Source: Amoebophrya sp. A120 (Eukaryota; Sar; Dinophyceae; Syndiniales; Amoebophryaceae). From it: a stretch of DNA of 64,000 nt. The position numbers and the translations under genes are program-made. Positions 44,601 to 53,702 of this stretch are shown here, in pieces. Under the pieces are notes generated by a model. The model searched no databases. It saw only the letters and a list, made by a program, of their open reading frames with translations, and was not told the origin of the DNA. Positions within the stretch are counted from its first letter, which is position 1, and each line of letters begins with the position of its first letter. The stretch spans positions 1,488,001-1,552,000 of the forward strand of contig CAJINV010000008.1 of assembly GCA_905178155.1 (NCBI GenBank), read 5' to 3'.

Positions 44601-47600
44601 AATCCAGCGAGGGTGTGGCGATCACTTTCCTCTGCGTGTGATTTTTCAGGGATCCAAAATTCCACAAAAACAGGAAAAATTTGCAGAAAAACTTCCGCCC
44701 GCTGAGAAAATGACGGCGGAAAAAGTTGCTGAGCTAGCACATGGCGCGGGGTATCCAAATTTTCAGACAGTTTGGGAAGTCGTGCGCAAGCATGATCCAC
44801 GCCAAGCAGCCAAGGCTTTGGTGGTTGAATACTGCAAAACGCAGTTGAACCGCTTGACCCACCTCCCGTTCCACCACAACAAAAAAGGGGGGATCAAAGT
44901 TGAAACTATTGAGGAATGGTGTGCCTTGGACACGTTCTATCTTGAAAGTAAACAACTCACAGTGCTACACTGCATGAATTTGCTTTCCAAGTATTCAGTT
45001 GCGAAAGTTTTGAAAAAGGCAGCGCCAACAGCTGAAGACACTGTAAATCTTTTACGCCTTTGCCGTGAGCGAGGTGTTTTGGGAAAGAATCTCATGTGTG
45101 ATTTAGGAAGGGAATTTTACAACCTTGCAGTGGTTGAACAAAGTGAGCTCTATGGTTGCAAGATGCATTTCGCACCAGTGGCAGCGCACTGGTGTAATCC
45201 CATCGAGCGACGCCACTTGACAAGCAAAATGCTTATTGCCAAACTTCGCTTCATTTATGGGCCGAATGTTATGCAAAAGTTAGTTGGGGAAGCTGTAGCT
45301 GCGATAAATGAGCGACCAACAAAAGTTTTAGTGGGATTGTCTCCCTACCAGTTTCAGTACGCAAAAAGCCCGCCTCTGTACGAATCTGCGGAGGACCGCG
45401 AGGGTCCAGCTTTGCCGAGATACAGAGATGGCTCGACAGCGTCAGAAGCTTACAAATTTCGAATGCTAGTTCGTTCACAGCATGAAACACTTCAGCGCGA
45501 GAAAAATTACGTTGCGGAACTTGAGAAAATTCATGAGACTTTACGCAAATTTTTCCATGAAGCTGCAGCAGTTAAGATGGGAGATTTTGCTGAAATTTGG
45601 TGTGATGTCACTAAAGGTTGGGTAGGACCTGTGAAGGTGATTTACATCGAACACCACGTGACAAGCAAAACGCACGTGGTCGATAGGAACGGTTTCTATT
45701 CTAAAATCCATCCCGCACACATCAGAAAGCGCACTACGCTTGACCAGATGACCTTTCCACCTAGTATTCTTCGCATTGCAAAGCGAACGCACAAAATCCA
45801 ACAAGATGAGAGTGACCCTAGCGCGGTGCTATCGGATCACTATCGCCTTGAAAAATTTGAACAGCAAAAACCAGAAGCCAAAGAAGAACTGCCACGATAC
45901 CGACAGCGATTGAATATGCCACAAAATCCAAAGCCTGACTTATCGGGAAGCTCCCCGAAAAAGCCTCAGGTAGAGAAAGAAAATTTTGAAGTTGAATTTT
46001 TGGAAAATGAGAAAAATGGAAATGAGAAAAATAAGGAAAATGGAAAAGCGAAAGAGGCTGGCCAACCACCCATCCAAACCCTTGGGGCCTCTGGCCTACC
46101 GAGATCGGATTCGCTCAAGGTAAGGGATGAGAAGGACAGCAAAAAGGAAAAAGAAAATCGCACGGGGACTGCAGCCCTGGACGCGAAACAGAAAAAGAAG
46201 AAAGACGACAGCAAGCTAGTTGCCGAAGCTACTACTGTCGCGGATGTGAAAGAATTTGATGAGTTTGCATCTCGCACGGTCGACGTCGAAGAAAGTCGAA
46301 CAAGCGACGACGCCACCACTCCTCTCCTCGAGGATCAGATGGAGCGTGTCAATATTTCCAACAAAGGACTTAGAGTCACGAAAAACTACACCAGTGAGCT
46401 TTGTCGTGAAATGAAAGAAGACTGTCCAGAAATTTTACAACAATTGCCTGGCTCCCCAGGAACGAAAATTCCATATGGGAAGCGAAAGGAAGCAATCAAG
46501 GAACTAACGCAGGCACTTTTGAGAAAGCAAATCAAAGCACACCAGAGGACCACTGGCAACAGAGTGGGTACGCGGTTGAGATCGTTGAAAGAGCAGCAAA
46601 CTGAAAAAGTGGCAAGCGCTTTGCGCGACCAATACAAGGACGACAAATCGTTTCAGATCGTGGACTTCTGTGCATTTGTGGCAAATTTGATTTTTGAGCA
46701 CGACACTGAGAGTGAAGATTTTTGCTTCAATCTTACTCCGGAACAGCAAAAAGACCCAAAAATGGCGGAAGCTATCGCGAAAGAATTGAAAGCACGCACA
46801 GGAGTTTTTGTACAGGCTACGGACCAAGAAATTTCTGAGTACCAGAAAGCCAAAAAGAAGCTTACTCCGTGCAAATTGATTCTGAGCGTGAAAAGATGTG
46901 GAAGGTTTAAAGCGCGTTTGGTTTGCTTAGGGTTTTTAGCACCCGACAACGGGATCACGCGCTATGCGGGGGCTACCGATATGCAAATCATTAGGATGCT
47001 TTTGGCTTTGCTTGCCAATGTGCCAACTGTTGAATTATTTTCAGCAGATGCAACTTCAGCATTTTTGCAGGCTGAGTATCCACTTTTGGATGGTGATCAG
47101 ATGCCTTTGATCCAGTTGGATTCTCGCTTATCGAATCTTTTGGGGTATCAAGTGGGTAAAATTCAAAAGTGCATGAATGGACTGCGACACTCAAGTATAG
47201 GATGGGCACTACACAGGAAGAAAATTTTGCTGGAAAAAGGTTGGAAGCCGTTCTACAACGACCGAGCAGCTTTTCACAAAGCTGGCGTTTGTCTGGCAGT
47301 TTTTGTCGACAACTTCTTTTGCTGGGGTGATTCGGAAACAATTCAAAAACTATACTTAGAATTGAAAGAAGAATTGCAGCTGGTTGAAGAACCACCAGAG
47401 GAAAATGAGTTGACCCAGACTTGGGACGTTTTGGGCATTGCAGCCATTCGCAGCAAGGTAGATGGTTCCGCTACCTTGTCTGGCGGTGCCTATGTTACAA
47501 AATTGCTTGAAAAATTTGGAGGAGAAGATGGAAAAGAGTACAGTACGCCAATACAAACTGCTCCAGATCCACTGGAAGAGCCTGATCAAACTCTTTACGG

Positions 47601-48291
47601 TCCAAAGATGGCTCTATGCGGCTCACTGCAATACTTGCGCAGCATTAGGCCGGATATTTTGATAGCGTTGAAATATGCTAGCAAAGCAAAAACGCCGCAA
47701 AGTTCCATCCAGTGTTTGAAGCGTATTATCCGCTACTTGCGGAAGCGTAGATGGCTAGTCTACCGCAAAGACGAAAGGCCTACGCAGAGCAAGCGGCTAG
47801 TGTTAGACTGTTGGAGTGATTCTGATTGGGCAACAGAACAGGGTAGATGCTCTACGTCTGGGATTCTTATTTACTTGAATTCTTGTGCAATTGCTTTCAA
47901 AGCAGAGACCCAGAGTGGGACTGCGACTAGTACTTCTGAAGCCGAAGTATATGCAGCTTCGCAAACGTGCAAGCTCTCGATGTACTTGAGAAATGTCCTT
48001 GAAGAAGTTATGGAATCTGGTACGTTGAAGGGTTGGACTATTGTGCAACCCATGCCATTGCATTTGGATAATATGGGATGCTTGAAATATAGCACGTCCC
48101 TGGAATCCAATTCCAGACTCAAACATATTGACACTAGGCATTGTTTCGGAAGGTTCAACATCGAGAATGGCACACGCAAGGGATCATATGCAAAAAGTGA
48201 GGAACAACGCGCAGACGGACTCACTATAATTTTGTCTCCGATTCTATTCAGAAAATTTCTTCAGTTTTTGAATATGGAAGATGAAAAATAA
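41611..48291 (+). CDS. Retrotransposon polyprotein: Gag-like, protease, ExoIII-like nuclease, integrase, RT, RNase H
   Basis: 2226 codons. Residues 1-185: Ser runs and Lys-rich. About 185-350: Gag-like helical part (FLQKFERRASQLKLTGTEQV). About 410-440: three NGHWNSWQ repeats, with no CCHC knuckle. Protease DSGTT at 521. About 760-1013: ExoIII/AP-endonuclease-like domain (NGESLRKVL; LLGETRT; VEDVN; GLRIDVAWVS; CGDHFPLRV). Integrase catalytic D1107 (CALDTFYLE), D1164 (CDLGREF) and E1199 (NPIERR), 34 residues between the last two. A long acidic/Lys-rich linker, then RT: D1813 (SADATSAFLQ) and FVDN at 1899-1901, where YVDD is normal. RNase H with SDSDWA (~2070), STSEAEVYA, LDNMG and HIDTRH. The frame is intact. 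All enzymes act in cDNA synthesis and integration; the nuclease domain's role is unknown. Confidence 0.92.
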   Translation: MATQVDSFQVGHDLTQAQNPGGCMHFFFYQQNSPGKHQPTDAGQHQQGAGDGKKNSHSGGKEKDDGDRNRKNARGNKKKKNSKKGKEKDGPPSDDDSSSSSSSSSHSISSSSEDDDESSSSSSSSSSSSSSSSQADKKKKKKKKNDKKKARKNKNDKKTKKEKKKHKKDKKKNQGKTSNIQAWREGQPEPFSTWMHRQRRKASFYSLLRHLDDRIQSAVVKARLCTLRDTAMKDGKLRGSAQKFKSIRAQCVGLYEGKESAAALLRAAPQIQKKSENSTTFLQKFERRASQLKLTGTEQVRILKEICNSDFLSVIVARRAAEPADLASAAADADLLLKKKDEESSDDSDNGESRKKKKKNDKRASYFAGDKDGKGKGKYGKDGKGGKYSYNFSTTPYPAKNWNNEAGKNRHQENGHWNSWQQHNGHWNSWQPHNGHWNSWQQPRKDKDKGKGKHEKGKTYYGNDEKEKAHYGDGEKKDKAKKRKKSSSSEQTFLLTEIEQAFFANEEQEEDGVVTVSLLLDSGTTAHIAAEEKFLKNTEEIYRPFRAVGAPAIATKIGTLCGRIGEKRCKIRNVNFLKGANVSILSVGALVAAGGDINFKRKYLEFSDGERTPILQRKNLFYVKTRINAKGSQDEDYYEQDADYYAACESEDWLRSTTMGPAIFAAKEYLSAAKLAGQLYSHKQEGEKRKRKREREKKTKNKIAKHDLTTPTPVGLASRSTPSVKLPKEMQNFYEDLSEALDPASCLATDNRPDLVSNEVTYYNGESLRKVLSSRPKHLRALVENSPPLVLLGETRTTKKVEKQGKEKVLHEIGLRYEVYFYSTAKARAGMAALVLRDAWCEKSSISCAPHLPEGRGIVLRMPRLTTMKILGVYAQNRAKDAHEWDASFRKCFQSLGQEILVVEDVNYVLGEKDFDSVLAGLPGTRDADRAECSAVLKEFKLVDRYRDLNPEGVQYTCTTWGLPEFENKNGKGLRIDVAWVSESHKQEIEDVKTIPEIQRGCGDHFPLRVIFQGSKIPQKQEKFAEKLPPAEKMTAEKVAELAHGAGYPNFQTVWEVVRKHDPRQAAKALVVEYCKTQLNRLTHLPFHHNKKGGIKVETIEEWCALDTFYLESKQLTVLHCMNLLSKYSVAKVLKKAAPTAEDTVNLLRLCRERGVLGKNLMCDLGREFYNLAVVEQSELYGCKMHFAPVAAHWCNPIERRHLTSKMLIAKLRFIYGPNVMQKLVGEAVAAINERPTKVLVGLSPYQFQYAKSPPLYESAEDREGPALPRYRDGSTASEAYKFRMLVRSQHETLQREKNYVAELEKIHETLRKFFHEAAAVKMGDFAEIWCDVTKGWVGPVKVIYIEHHVTSKTHVVDRNGFYSKIHPAHIRKRTTLDQMTFPPSILRIAKRTHKIQQDESDPSAVLSDHYRLEKFEQQKPEAKEELPRYRQRLNMPQNPKPDLSGSSPKKPQVEKENFEVEFLENEKNGNEKNKENGKAKEAGQPPIQTLGASGLPRSDSLKVRDEKDSKKEKENRTGTAALDAKQKKKKDDSKLVAEATTVADVKEFDEFASRTVDVEESRTSDDATTPLLEDQMERVNISNKGLRVTKNYTSELCREMKEDCPEILQQLPGSPGTKIPYGKRKEAIKELTQALLRKQIKAHQRTTGNRVGTRLRSLKEQQTEKVASALRDQYKDDKSFQIVDFCAFVANLIFEHDTESEDFCFNLTPEQQKDPKMAEAIAKELKARTGVFVQATDQEISEYQKAKKKLTPCKLILSVKRCGRFKARLVCLGFLAPDNGITRYAGATDMQIIRMLLALLANVPTVELFSADATSAFLQAEYPLLDGDQMPLIQLDSRLSNLLGYQVGKIQKCMNGLRHSSIGWALHRKKILLEKGWKPFYNDRAAFHKAGVCLAVFVDNFFCWGDSETIQKLYLELKEELQLVEEPPEENELTQTWDVLGIAAIRSKVDGSATLSGGAYVTKLLEKFGGEDGKEYSTPIQTAPDPLEEPDQTLYGPKMALCGSLQYLRSIRPDILIALKYASKAKTPQSSIQCLKRIIRYLRKRRWLVYRKDERPTQSKRLVLDCWSDSDWATEQGRCSTSGILIYLNSCAIAFKAETQSGTATSTSEAEVYAASQTCKLSMYLRNVLEEVMESGTLKGWTIVQPMPLHLDNMGCLKYSTSLESNSRLKHIDTRHCFGRFNIENGTRKGSYAKSEEQRADGLTIILSPILFRKFLQFLNMEDEK
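43888..44650 (+). other. Exonuclease III / AP-endonuclease-like domain inside the polyprotein
   Basis: Residues about 760-1013. In order: Asn in YYNGE (ExoIII FNING), Glu in LLGETRT (LQETK), Tyr in ILGVYAQN (NGYFPQG), Asp and Asn in VEDVN (GDMN), GLRID (identical in ExoIII), and DH in GCGDHFP (SDHAP). Spacing of all six agrees with the family. The one notable change is GD to ED in the GDxN motif. The family cleaves DNA at abasic sites or acts as a 3' exonuclease; in LINE elements a related nuclease nicks the target. Confidence 0.8.
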
Positions 48292-49315
48292 AGAAAAGAA
48301 AGAAAAAGAAAGTGAAAAAGAGGAAAAGGAAAGAAATTGAAAGAAGCAGAAAAGTGAAGAAATTGCTGATGATTCTGACAATGCAAAGCATATCTTCGTA
48401 GAAGCTTCAAACAAATTATTGGCTACTTGTATGATTTGAAATGATGAAAACTATTCGCATACGTGTTGGTCGGGGAAGCCTATTCTCCACACCTCTCAAC
48501 CGGTAGTAGGTCGATTTCTGCTCGACAGCTTGACGCTGCGCAGTAATGATGCCGAAGCAAGACAATTCGAATTTCCGATGGGTTTTGACACCGATCCGAA
48601 AAATTTCAAGTGGATTCGAAGGAGGAGGAGAGAAGATTTGGAAAGAGAAGACTAAAACAAAGTAAAACTTTTCGAGAAAACAAAAATCGAAAATAAATTA
48701 CTACCTCCTACTTTACTACGGATTATAAAAGAAAAAAGATTTCTATCTGTCTGGAGCTCTACATTGGTTTTCAAGAAAAATTACACAACCAAAAATTTAC
48801 GAAAAAGGAAAACTTTTATGACAAAAAGACCACGTAAGATTATGACTATTTCGCGCTAGGTAATTCTTCTATTTTTCTCGAAGCTTCGAGTGTGAGATGT
48901 TGTATGATTGTTGCTTTGATCTCGATTTGGATTTTCTTTCGATTTGAGAAAAGAATTATTAATGTTGTACTACCCCGAGAACGCTAATTGTATGATGAAA
49001 AAGAAAAATGTATGATGAACAAAGACAAAACTTTTCACCACGTATTTTTATAAAAGCATTACTTTCCAAGCCTAGAACTCAGAAATGCTCTATCGAAAAC
49101 AAGAACTACTTGTACGATTTACACCTACGATATAGATTCCAAAAGTCTATACGTAGGGGGGATAAACGGTATAGCAGCAAAATTCTACGTATAGACTTTT
49201 ATGGTATTCAAAGCAAAACTTTTTCACTGATTTTCAGAAAGTAACATCATGGATTTTCAACACCTATACTATTTCTACTCCTACTGTAGTTTCCAAAACT
49301 GGCCGAGTATCGAGC
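48292..49315. other. Retrotransposon 3' untranslated region
   Basis: Begins with a ~70-nt purine-rich tract just after the stop codon. No long frames. A near-inverted pair CTATACGTA...TACGTATAG lies near 49147-49196. Confidence 0.6.
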
Positions 49316-49324
49316 AAGGGGGGA
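49316..49324 (+). promoter_or_regulatory. Polypurine tract
   Basis: AAGGGGGGA immediately before the 3' LTR, the expected plus-strand primer. Confidence 0.85.
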
Positions 49325-49677
49325 TGTCAGCGTATGCTAATGCTCCAACGATAAAATGCTCAACACTCGATCCAGAGTGATAAAATCTCAACGCTATAAA
49401 GATCTCAACACAACAACAAAACAAGAACGCAAAGAGATAAATAGCATTACAAGTCCAATCATGAAATCGTAAACAGCATTACAAATTCTATGAAGATGCT
49501 GACGAATGGAATTCCCATGGACCCAATGCACTCCACAGGCCTTGAGTCATACAATTTGCATGACAGGCTACTAATTTCCAATTGTACTAAGAACGTAAAT
49601 ACTCTGCTACATTTGCATTACATTCTGGTGGTATTTAGTGTTCAGCATTCGTTTGCTTTGGTTCGGGATTAACCACG
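49325..49677 (+). repeat. 3' LTR
   Basis: TGTCAGCG at the start; last bases AACCACG where the 5' LTR has AACCACA, so the terminal CA appears mutated to CG. Same length as the 5' LTR (353 bp). Confidence 0.92.
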
Positions 49678-49682
49678 CGAGT
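49678..49682. repeat. Target-site duplication CGAGT, right
   Basis: Pairs with 38962-38966. Keeping one copy restores the host frame GCC GAG TAC ATC GAA. Confidence 0.85.
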
Positions 49683-49864
49683 ACATCGAACCGCCAGCGA
49701 CCGAATCGCCCGAGAAGGAAGGCGAATCCGCGGCCAAAAGTGCCACGGTTGATGAGAGCGCCGCAACGACCAGGATCGCCAGGCCTTCCTTCATTTTCCT
49801 TGCGGCAACTACAATGGCGATGGTGCTGGCCACGAACTTCTGCGCTGTGTGGTTTGGTCTGTGA

Positions 49865-50353
49865 TTGTGCAGCTTCACGACCGAAAAAATACTTGTTCGA
49901 ATAAGGACGCAAAGAATCAATAAAGCATCTTTTACTTTTCAACAGCGAGAAACAGGACTACGTTTTAAATTTTTAGAACATCACTGCTTTGTAGCCTTCC
50001 CAACTTTTCAGTAGACTTTTAACTTTCAGCGTCAATCTTTTAACTTTTCAACAACTTCAGTAGCAAACAAAATAGTACTCCCCAATCACTTTCGAACTTT
50101 TTATAAGAAAGAGCTTTTTCTCGTCCTCAGCAGCAGTTCCTTCTTGGCAGCTAAAAAGCCTCAACTTATCCCTGCTTGCCAAAAATACTACGGGTAGTGT
50201 TTAATTAAGTTGATACTGATAGACTCACGCTAAGACTCAGAATTCACTCTTCGTTAGCATTTAGATTGGCAGCTAAAAAGCCTCAATTTCTCCCTGCTTG
50301 CCAAAAATACTACGGGTAGTGCTTAATTAAGTTAAATGCTTATCATTTTTCAC

Positions 50354-50388
<35 letters not shown>

Positions 50389-50729
50389 GCAGTTCCTTCT
50401 AGTTTTTCTAAGGTTGGAGCCAAAGCAGCTCCACCAAGTTGTCCTCTTTTTGTTGAAGTAGCGCTAGACACATGTGAAGAAAGAACAACTTTCAAGCGGT
50501 TCCATGTGACCACTCTCAACAAACAAACAAGTATGTTGAGCTTGAACATCATAAATAACGTGACGAAGTAATATGAACATCAACAATTAGAGAACTAAGC
50601 AATATGAAGTAAAATTTCGACACTCTATCCACGACTGCGCCTGCGCATCGCCCCGCTTCGGGCAGCAGTGCGAAGTTGGCCGGCGGAACTGGCCTGAGCA
50701 GGCTGCTTGAACGGGGCAACGAAGCAGAA
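49865..50729. repeat. Intergenic with a 68-bp direct repeat and a TC microsatellite
   Basis: 50144-50211 and 50266-50333 are near-identical (TTGGCAGCTAAAAAGCCTCA ... TACGGGTAGTG). A (TC)n run of about 28 bp is at 50356-50384. The sequence before 50730 is open in frame back to a TAA at 50610 but has no other ATG. Confidence 0.7.
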
Positions 50730-52862
50730 ATGAACGCAGGCCTGAACAACACTACTTTTACCTCCTGGCCCGGGAGATTCATCAACCGGATGATCATCGC
50801 GAGGGCGAAGCATTACGGGCGCTGGACACCGGGGCACCGGTTGAGTCCGTGGATGTTGACCACCGCCCTCGTAATAATCAACTTGCTCCAGTACGGTTCC
50901 CCTTTCGACCCGAAGGTCATCGACGAGGTGTTCGTGGATCAGGACGGGAAGTCGATACCGTACGAAACTCTGGAGCAGGAGTCTTTTCTGCTTGACAGCT
51001 ACGACATGAGCCGCTGGAAAGATGGCACTCATACGGAGGACGTGGACGTGGTGGACAGCAGCGGACTGGATGACGTAACAAGTACTGGCAACCAAACGCA
51101 ATCGCTGTCGACCTCCGACGTAGTTGTTTCGACTGCATTCCTACAAGAAGGAGAGGCGAGGGTCAGCGAGAAAGAAAAAACCGGCGTGCAGCTTCAGCAG
51201 CAGAAAGAGGTCCGGAGTAAAGGAATTTGGCAGAAGGGAAAGTGGGCGGTGTGGATGTTCACCACGATGTTCCCTGCCGCACAAAGAACGCTGCGTGCGT
51301 ACGAGGATCCGAAATCTCCACCCGCGGTCGCTCAAGCGAAGAATCGACTGGACGCCGCCAAGTACCACTTGATCGACCACGCAACCGGGGCTTTGGAGGA
51401 AGCCGGCCTGGGTAGATATTTCAGCGAGAAGCACAACCCAGCACTGAAGTACTCGGACTTGAAGAAGTCGCGCAGCACGCTTCTTGGGAAACATCGCGTA
51501 CAGGTCCTGTTTCCGAAGGGGGTGATCGGCGTTGCGCCGGAACTGCAGAAAGCGTTCGCGACGGTGAGGACTGTGACTACGCAGGACGGGCCGAAGCCCG
51601 GGACGAAGAAAATAGTGGCGGCCATCGAATCCGGCGGAAGAAGTGGTGTTTTGGTCAAGAAGTACCCCAGCATCCCGATCGAATTTCTCTACGAAGTACC
51701 GAAGAAGGGAGAGGTGTTTACATTTCTTCACGCTTTGCCTTGCCAGGTGACTGGTGAGGCTCGCTGGTTGACCTGTTACCCTGGAGGAGTCTACGTGTGT
51801 ACCTCATACGACGAAAGGAGCATGGTCGTCAAGTTCGAGACCTGCAGTCCCGTGGAAGGGCGTTCGGACCAAGGAGCGGGCGGGCTCGCGATGAAGTCGC
51901 AGAAGGGAGTCACGGCCAACAAGCTGTACGTGTTCGCGGGCGCAGCTGCTGAGAAGATACGCGTGTTCTCTCCCGCTGGAGTCTCCAGTGGAAAAGAGGA
52001 TACGCGAGACACCTCCGGCGTCTGGATTTTCTCGCCAAAGTCCAGGACCCTCTCTCCAGACCAAAGCGTGACGACCCAAGCCACGCGGGCAGCTATGGGC
52101 ATCGCAGACGCCACGGGCGTGGCGGCGTCCTCTTTCGTGAAGATGCACATTACCAAGCCGAACCTCTTCCAGCAGGTTTCCGGCGTGCTCCACAGCGTCA
52201 CTCAAATAGTTCCGGCGGCGTTATTCCCGCAAAGTGGAAACGCGAAGAAGCAGAAGGCGAAGGGTGTGCCGATTGTGCTGCATCCCTTTCAGCAGACGGT
52301 CTTGCTGATGCCCGTGTCCGAAAATCTGCTCCGATTTCAAATCGACGCGCCCGAAGTAATGTTCGACGTCAATCGGTTGCTGAAAGTGGATGTGCTTGCT
52401 AGCGGAGCATCCGAGTCGTTTGAAAGACTCCATCGAAGCTTGCCTTTGGACGCCGGCGCGCGTGAAGTCGGCGAAGTGATTAACGCGACCGTGCAGTTTG
52501 CCGACGCAGCTCTTTCGGCACCAACCGGCTCGGGCCCAGCATCTCCGCTTGATGTAGTTCTCAACGACATGCCAAAAGAACTACCACAAACGACTTCTTC
52601 GCTCCCAAAAGTTTTTGCAAAATTCGCAAACAAATTCGGCAGCGCAGTAGAGAGAGGAGTGGCCGACGGCGCGGCTTCGTCGTCGTTTCTGCAGTGGGAC
52701 TCGGACAATCCGAGCTGGATGGGACCGTCCGGGTCCGGGGAGGGCTACTTGCCCTCCCGGTTTACGATCGTTGCTGTCGTGGTCGCTATTATTGTGTTCG
52801 GAATTTTGATGATCCTGGTAAGCACAGGGACCGTATCAATGGATGAATTAATGCGGCGCTGA
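50730..52862 (+). CDS. Membrane protein with N- and C-terminal helices, function unknown
   Basis: 710 codons from ATG 50730 in a single exon. A helix near residues 30-50 (SPWMLTTALVIINLLQYG) may be a signal anchor. A large middle part has no domain I recognise but contains Cys pairs (LPCQVTGEARWLTCYPGGVY) typical of an extracellular domain. The C-terminus is a clear membrane segment (FTIVAVVVAIIVFGILMILV) with a short tail. It lies in the same orientation as the split discoidin-like gene upstream, which also ended in a C-terminal helix. The start is the first in-frame ATG; an upstream exon cannot be excluded. It lacks introners altogether. Confidence 0.75.
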   Translation: MNAGLNNTTFTSWPGRFINRMIIARAKHYGRWTPGHRLSPWMLTTALVIINLLQYGSPFDPKVIDEVFVDQDGKSIPYETLEQESFLLDSYDMSRWKDGTHTEDVDVVDSSGLDDVTSTGNQTQSLSTSDVVVSTAFLQEGEARVSEKEKTGVQLQQQKEVRSKGIWQKGKWAVWMFTTMFPAAQRTLRAYEDPKSPPAVAQAKNRLDAAKYHLIDHATGALEEAGLGRYFSEKHNPALKYSDLKKSRSTLLGKHRVQVLFPKGVIGVAPELQKAFATVRTVTTQDGPKPGTKKIVAAIESGGRSGVLVKKYPSIPIEFLYEVPKKGEVFTFLHALPCQVTGEARWLTCYPGGVYVCTSYDERSMVVKFETCSPVEGRSDQGAGGLAMKSQKGVTANKLYVFAGAAAEKIRVFSPAGVSSGKEDTRDTSGVWIFSPKSRTLSPDQSVTTQATRAAMGIADATGVAASSFVKMHITKPNLFQQVSGVLHSVTQIVPAALFPQSGNAKKQKAKGVPIVLHPFQQTVLLMPVSENLLRFQIDAPEVMFDVNRLLKVDVLASGASESFERLHRSLPLDAGAREVGEVINATVQFADAALSAPTGSGPASPLDVVLNDMPKELPQTTSSLPKVFAKFANKFGSAVERGVADGAASSSFLQWDSDNPSWMGPSGSGEGYLPSRFTIVAVVVAIIVFGILMILVSTGTVSMDELMRR

Positions 52863-53014
52863 TCTACTGGCGGGAAAGTAGACCGCAGGGTAGTGGACAA
52901 TTCAACTTCGAGTAAGCGCGTTTGTTTTATTTCTAAAAAGTAAAAAACACAAAAGCAGCTCTGGGCTGGAGGAGGGAGTAGCACGCAGCAGTCCGCTAAA
53001 GGGCACACTGCCAA

Positions 53015-53045
<31 letters not shown>

Positions 53046-53487
53046 CACAAAAGCAAAAAACAGCTCCTCCTTCAAGAGCGCCGCTTTTTTACGAAGAAGA
53101 AAATCACGCATTCCAACTCTTTCTTTCGCAGCAGACCAAGAATTTCGGAAAACGAGCTTTGCTTTTACGACAGAAACGCTTCAAGGAGACAACTTTTTAC
53201 CTTTTGGCAGCAACTGTTTAAGTTTTCAACCTTTAGTTTTACCGCAGGGCTTTCGCTTTCAATAGTTTTCCTTTTGTTTCAGGTCTGAGCAGCCAAAGAC
53301 GCTTGGGCCATTTTTCTTGAAGAAGCTCTAGAGTTGTGAGAAGAAGGCAACTCCTCCAAGAGGATGCCACGAATATAACGTCACGAACAAAACAAACATC
53401 ATAAAAAAGAGAAAAATGAAATGAGTTGTAAAAAAATAAAATCTATATCAAAATTAAAATAATAAGAGGACTACAAAAATCCAAACT

Positions 53488-53702
53488 TTCTACTTTGGCT
53501 ATCGTTTATTGTTAAGCTGTTTTCAGTTCGTCGCTCTGTCGCAGAAATGTCGACTTCGCAGGGGAGTGATGGAGCAGTCGTGACGTGCAACAGAGCTATT
53601 CTGATGAATAACGACGGACGCGGAGCGGCTTGGTGACGAGAGGTTGGAGCGTAATGTTGCAGATCCTAGCTGTACGTGCTTGTGTGGTGCTGTCTCAATA
53701 CC
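53488..53702 (+). repeat. Dispersed ~230-bp repeat, copy 2
   Basis: Direct copy of 36401-36652, with a few small indels. Confidence 0.75.

Larger units (their letters stand above)
38967..49677 (+). mobile_element. Ty1/copia-type LTR retrotransposon, 10.7 kb
   Basis: Two 353-bp LTRs (38967-39319, 49325-49677), a primer-binding site, two long overlapping open frames, a polypurine tract, and a 5-bp target duplication. Domain order protease, integrase, reverse transcriptase, RNase H is that of Ty1/copia. The LTRs differ at about sixteen positions by eye (roughly 4-5%), so it is not brand new, yet both frames are intact over more than 7.8 kb. At 10.7 kb it is long for the group. Confidence 0.93.
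37082..49864 (+). pseudogene. Secreted discoidin-like protein gene interrupted by an LTR retrotransposon
   Basis: Host coding sequence 37082-38966 continues in the same frame at 49683-49864 once the element and one CGAGT copy are removed: 2067 nt, 688 codons plus TGA. The N-terminus has a signal peptide (AVVTQLLLCFLLHLRSPFEG). Then a long His/Gln/Lys/Thr-rich part with two copies of a ~65-residue repeat (LQKNSTAAKEKPAGL ... ERNRVTFVQRAEQALHQAE). The C-terminal ~220 residues (SVTASSYFGNPDDGGLWY; CPWVQIDLGKAMAVSEVRYT; YVILEWPGG; CGQVSELRVFRAE) look like an F5/8 type C (discoidin) galactose-binding fold. The severed end adds an acidic stretch and a hydrophobic helix (FIFLAATTMAMVLATNFCAV), so the intact protein was probably membrane-anchored. 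With the insertion, translation would stop at 39022 and lose this anchor. The allele is probably disrupted, though a truncated secreted form is possible. Confidence 0.75.
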
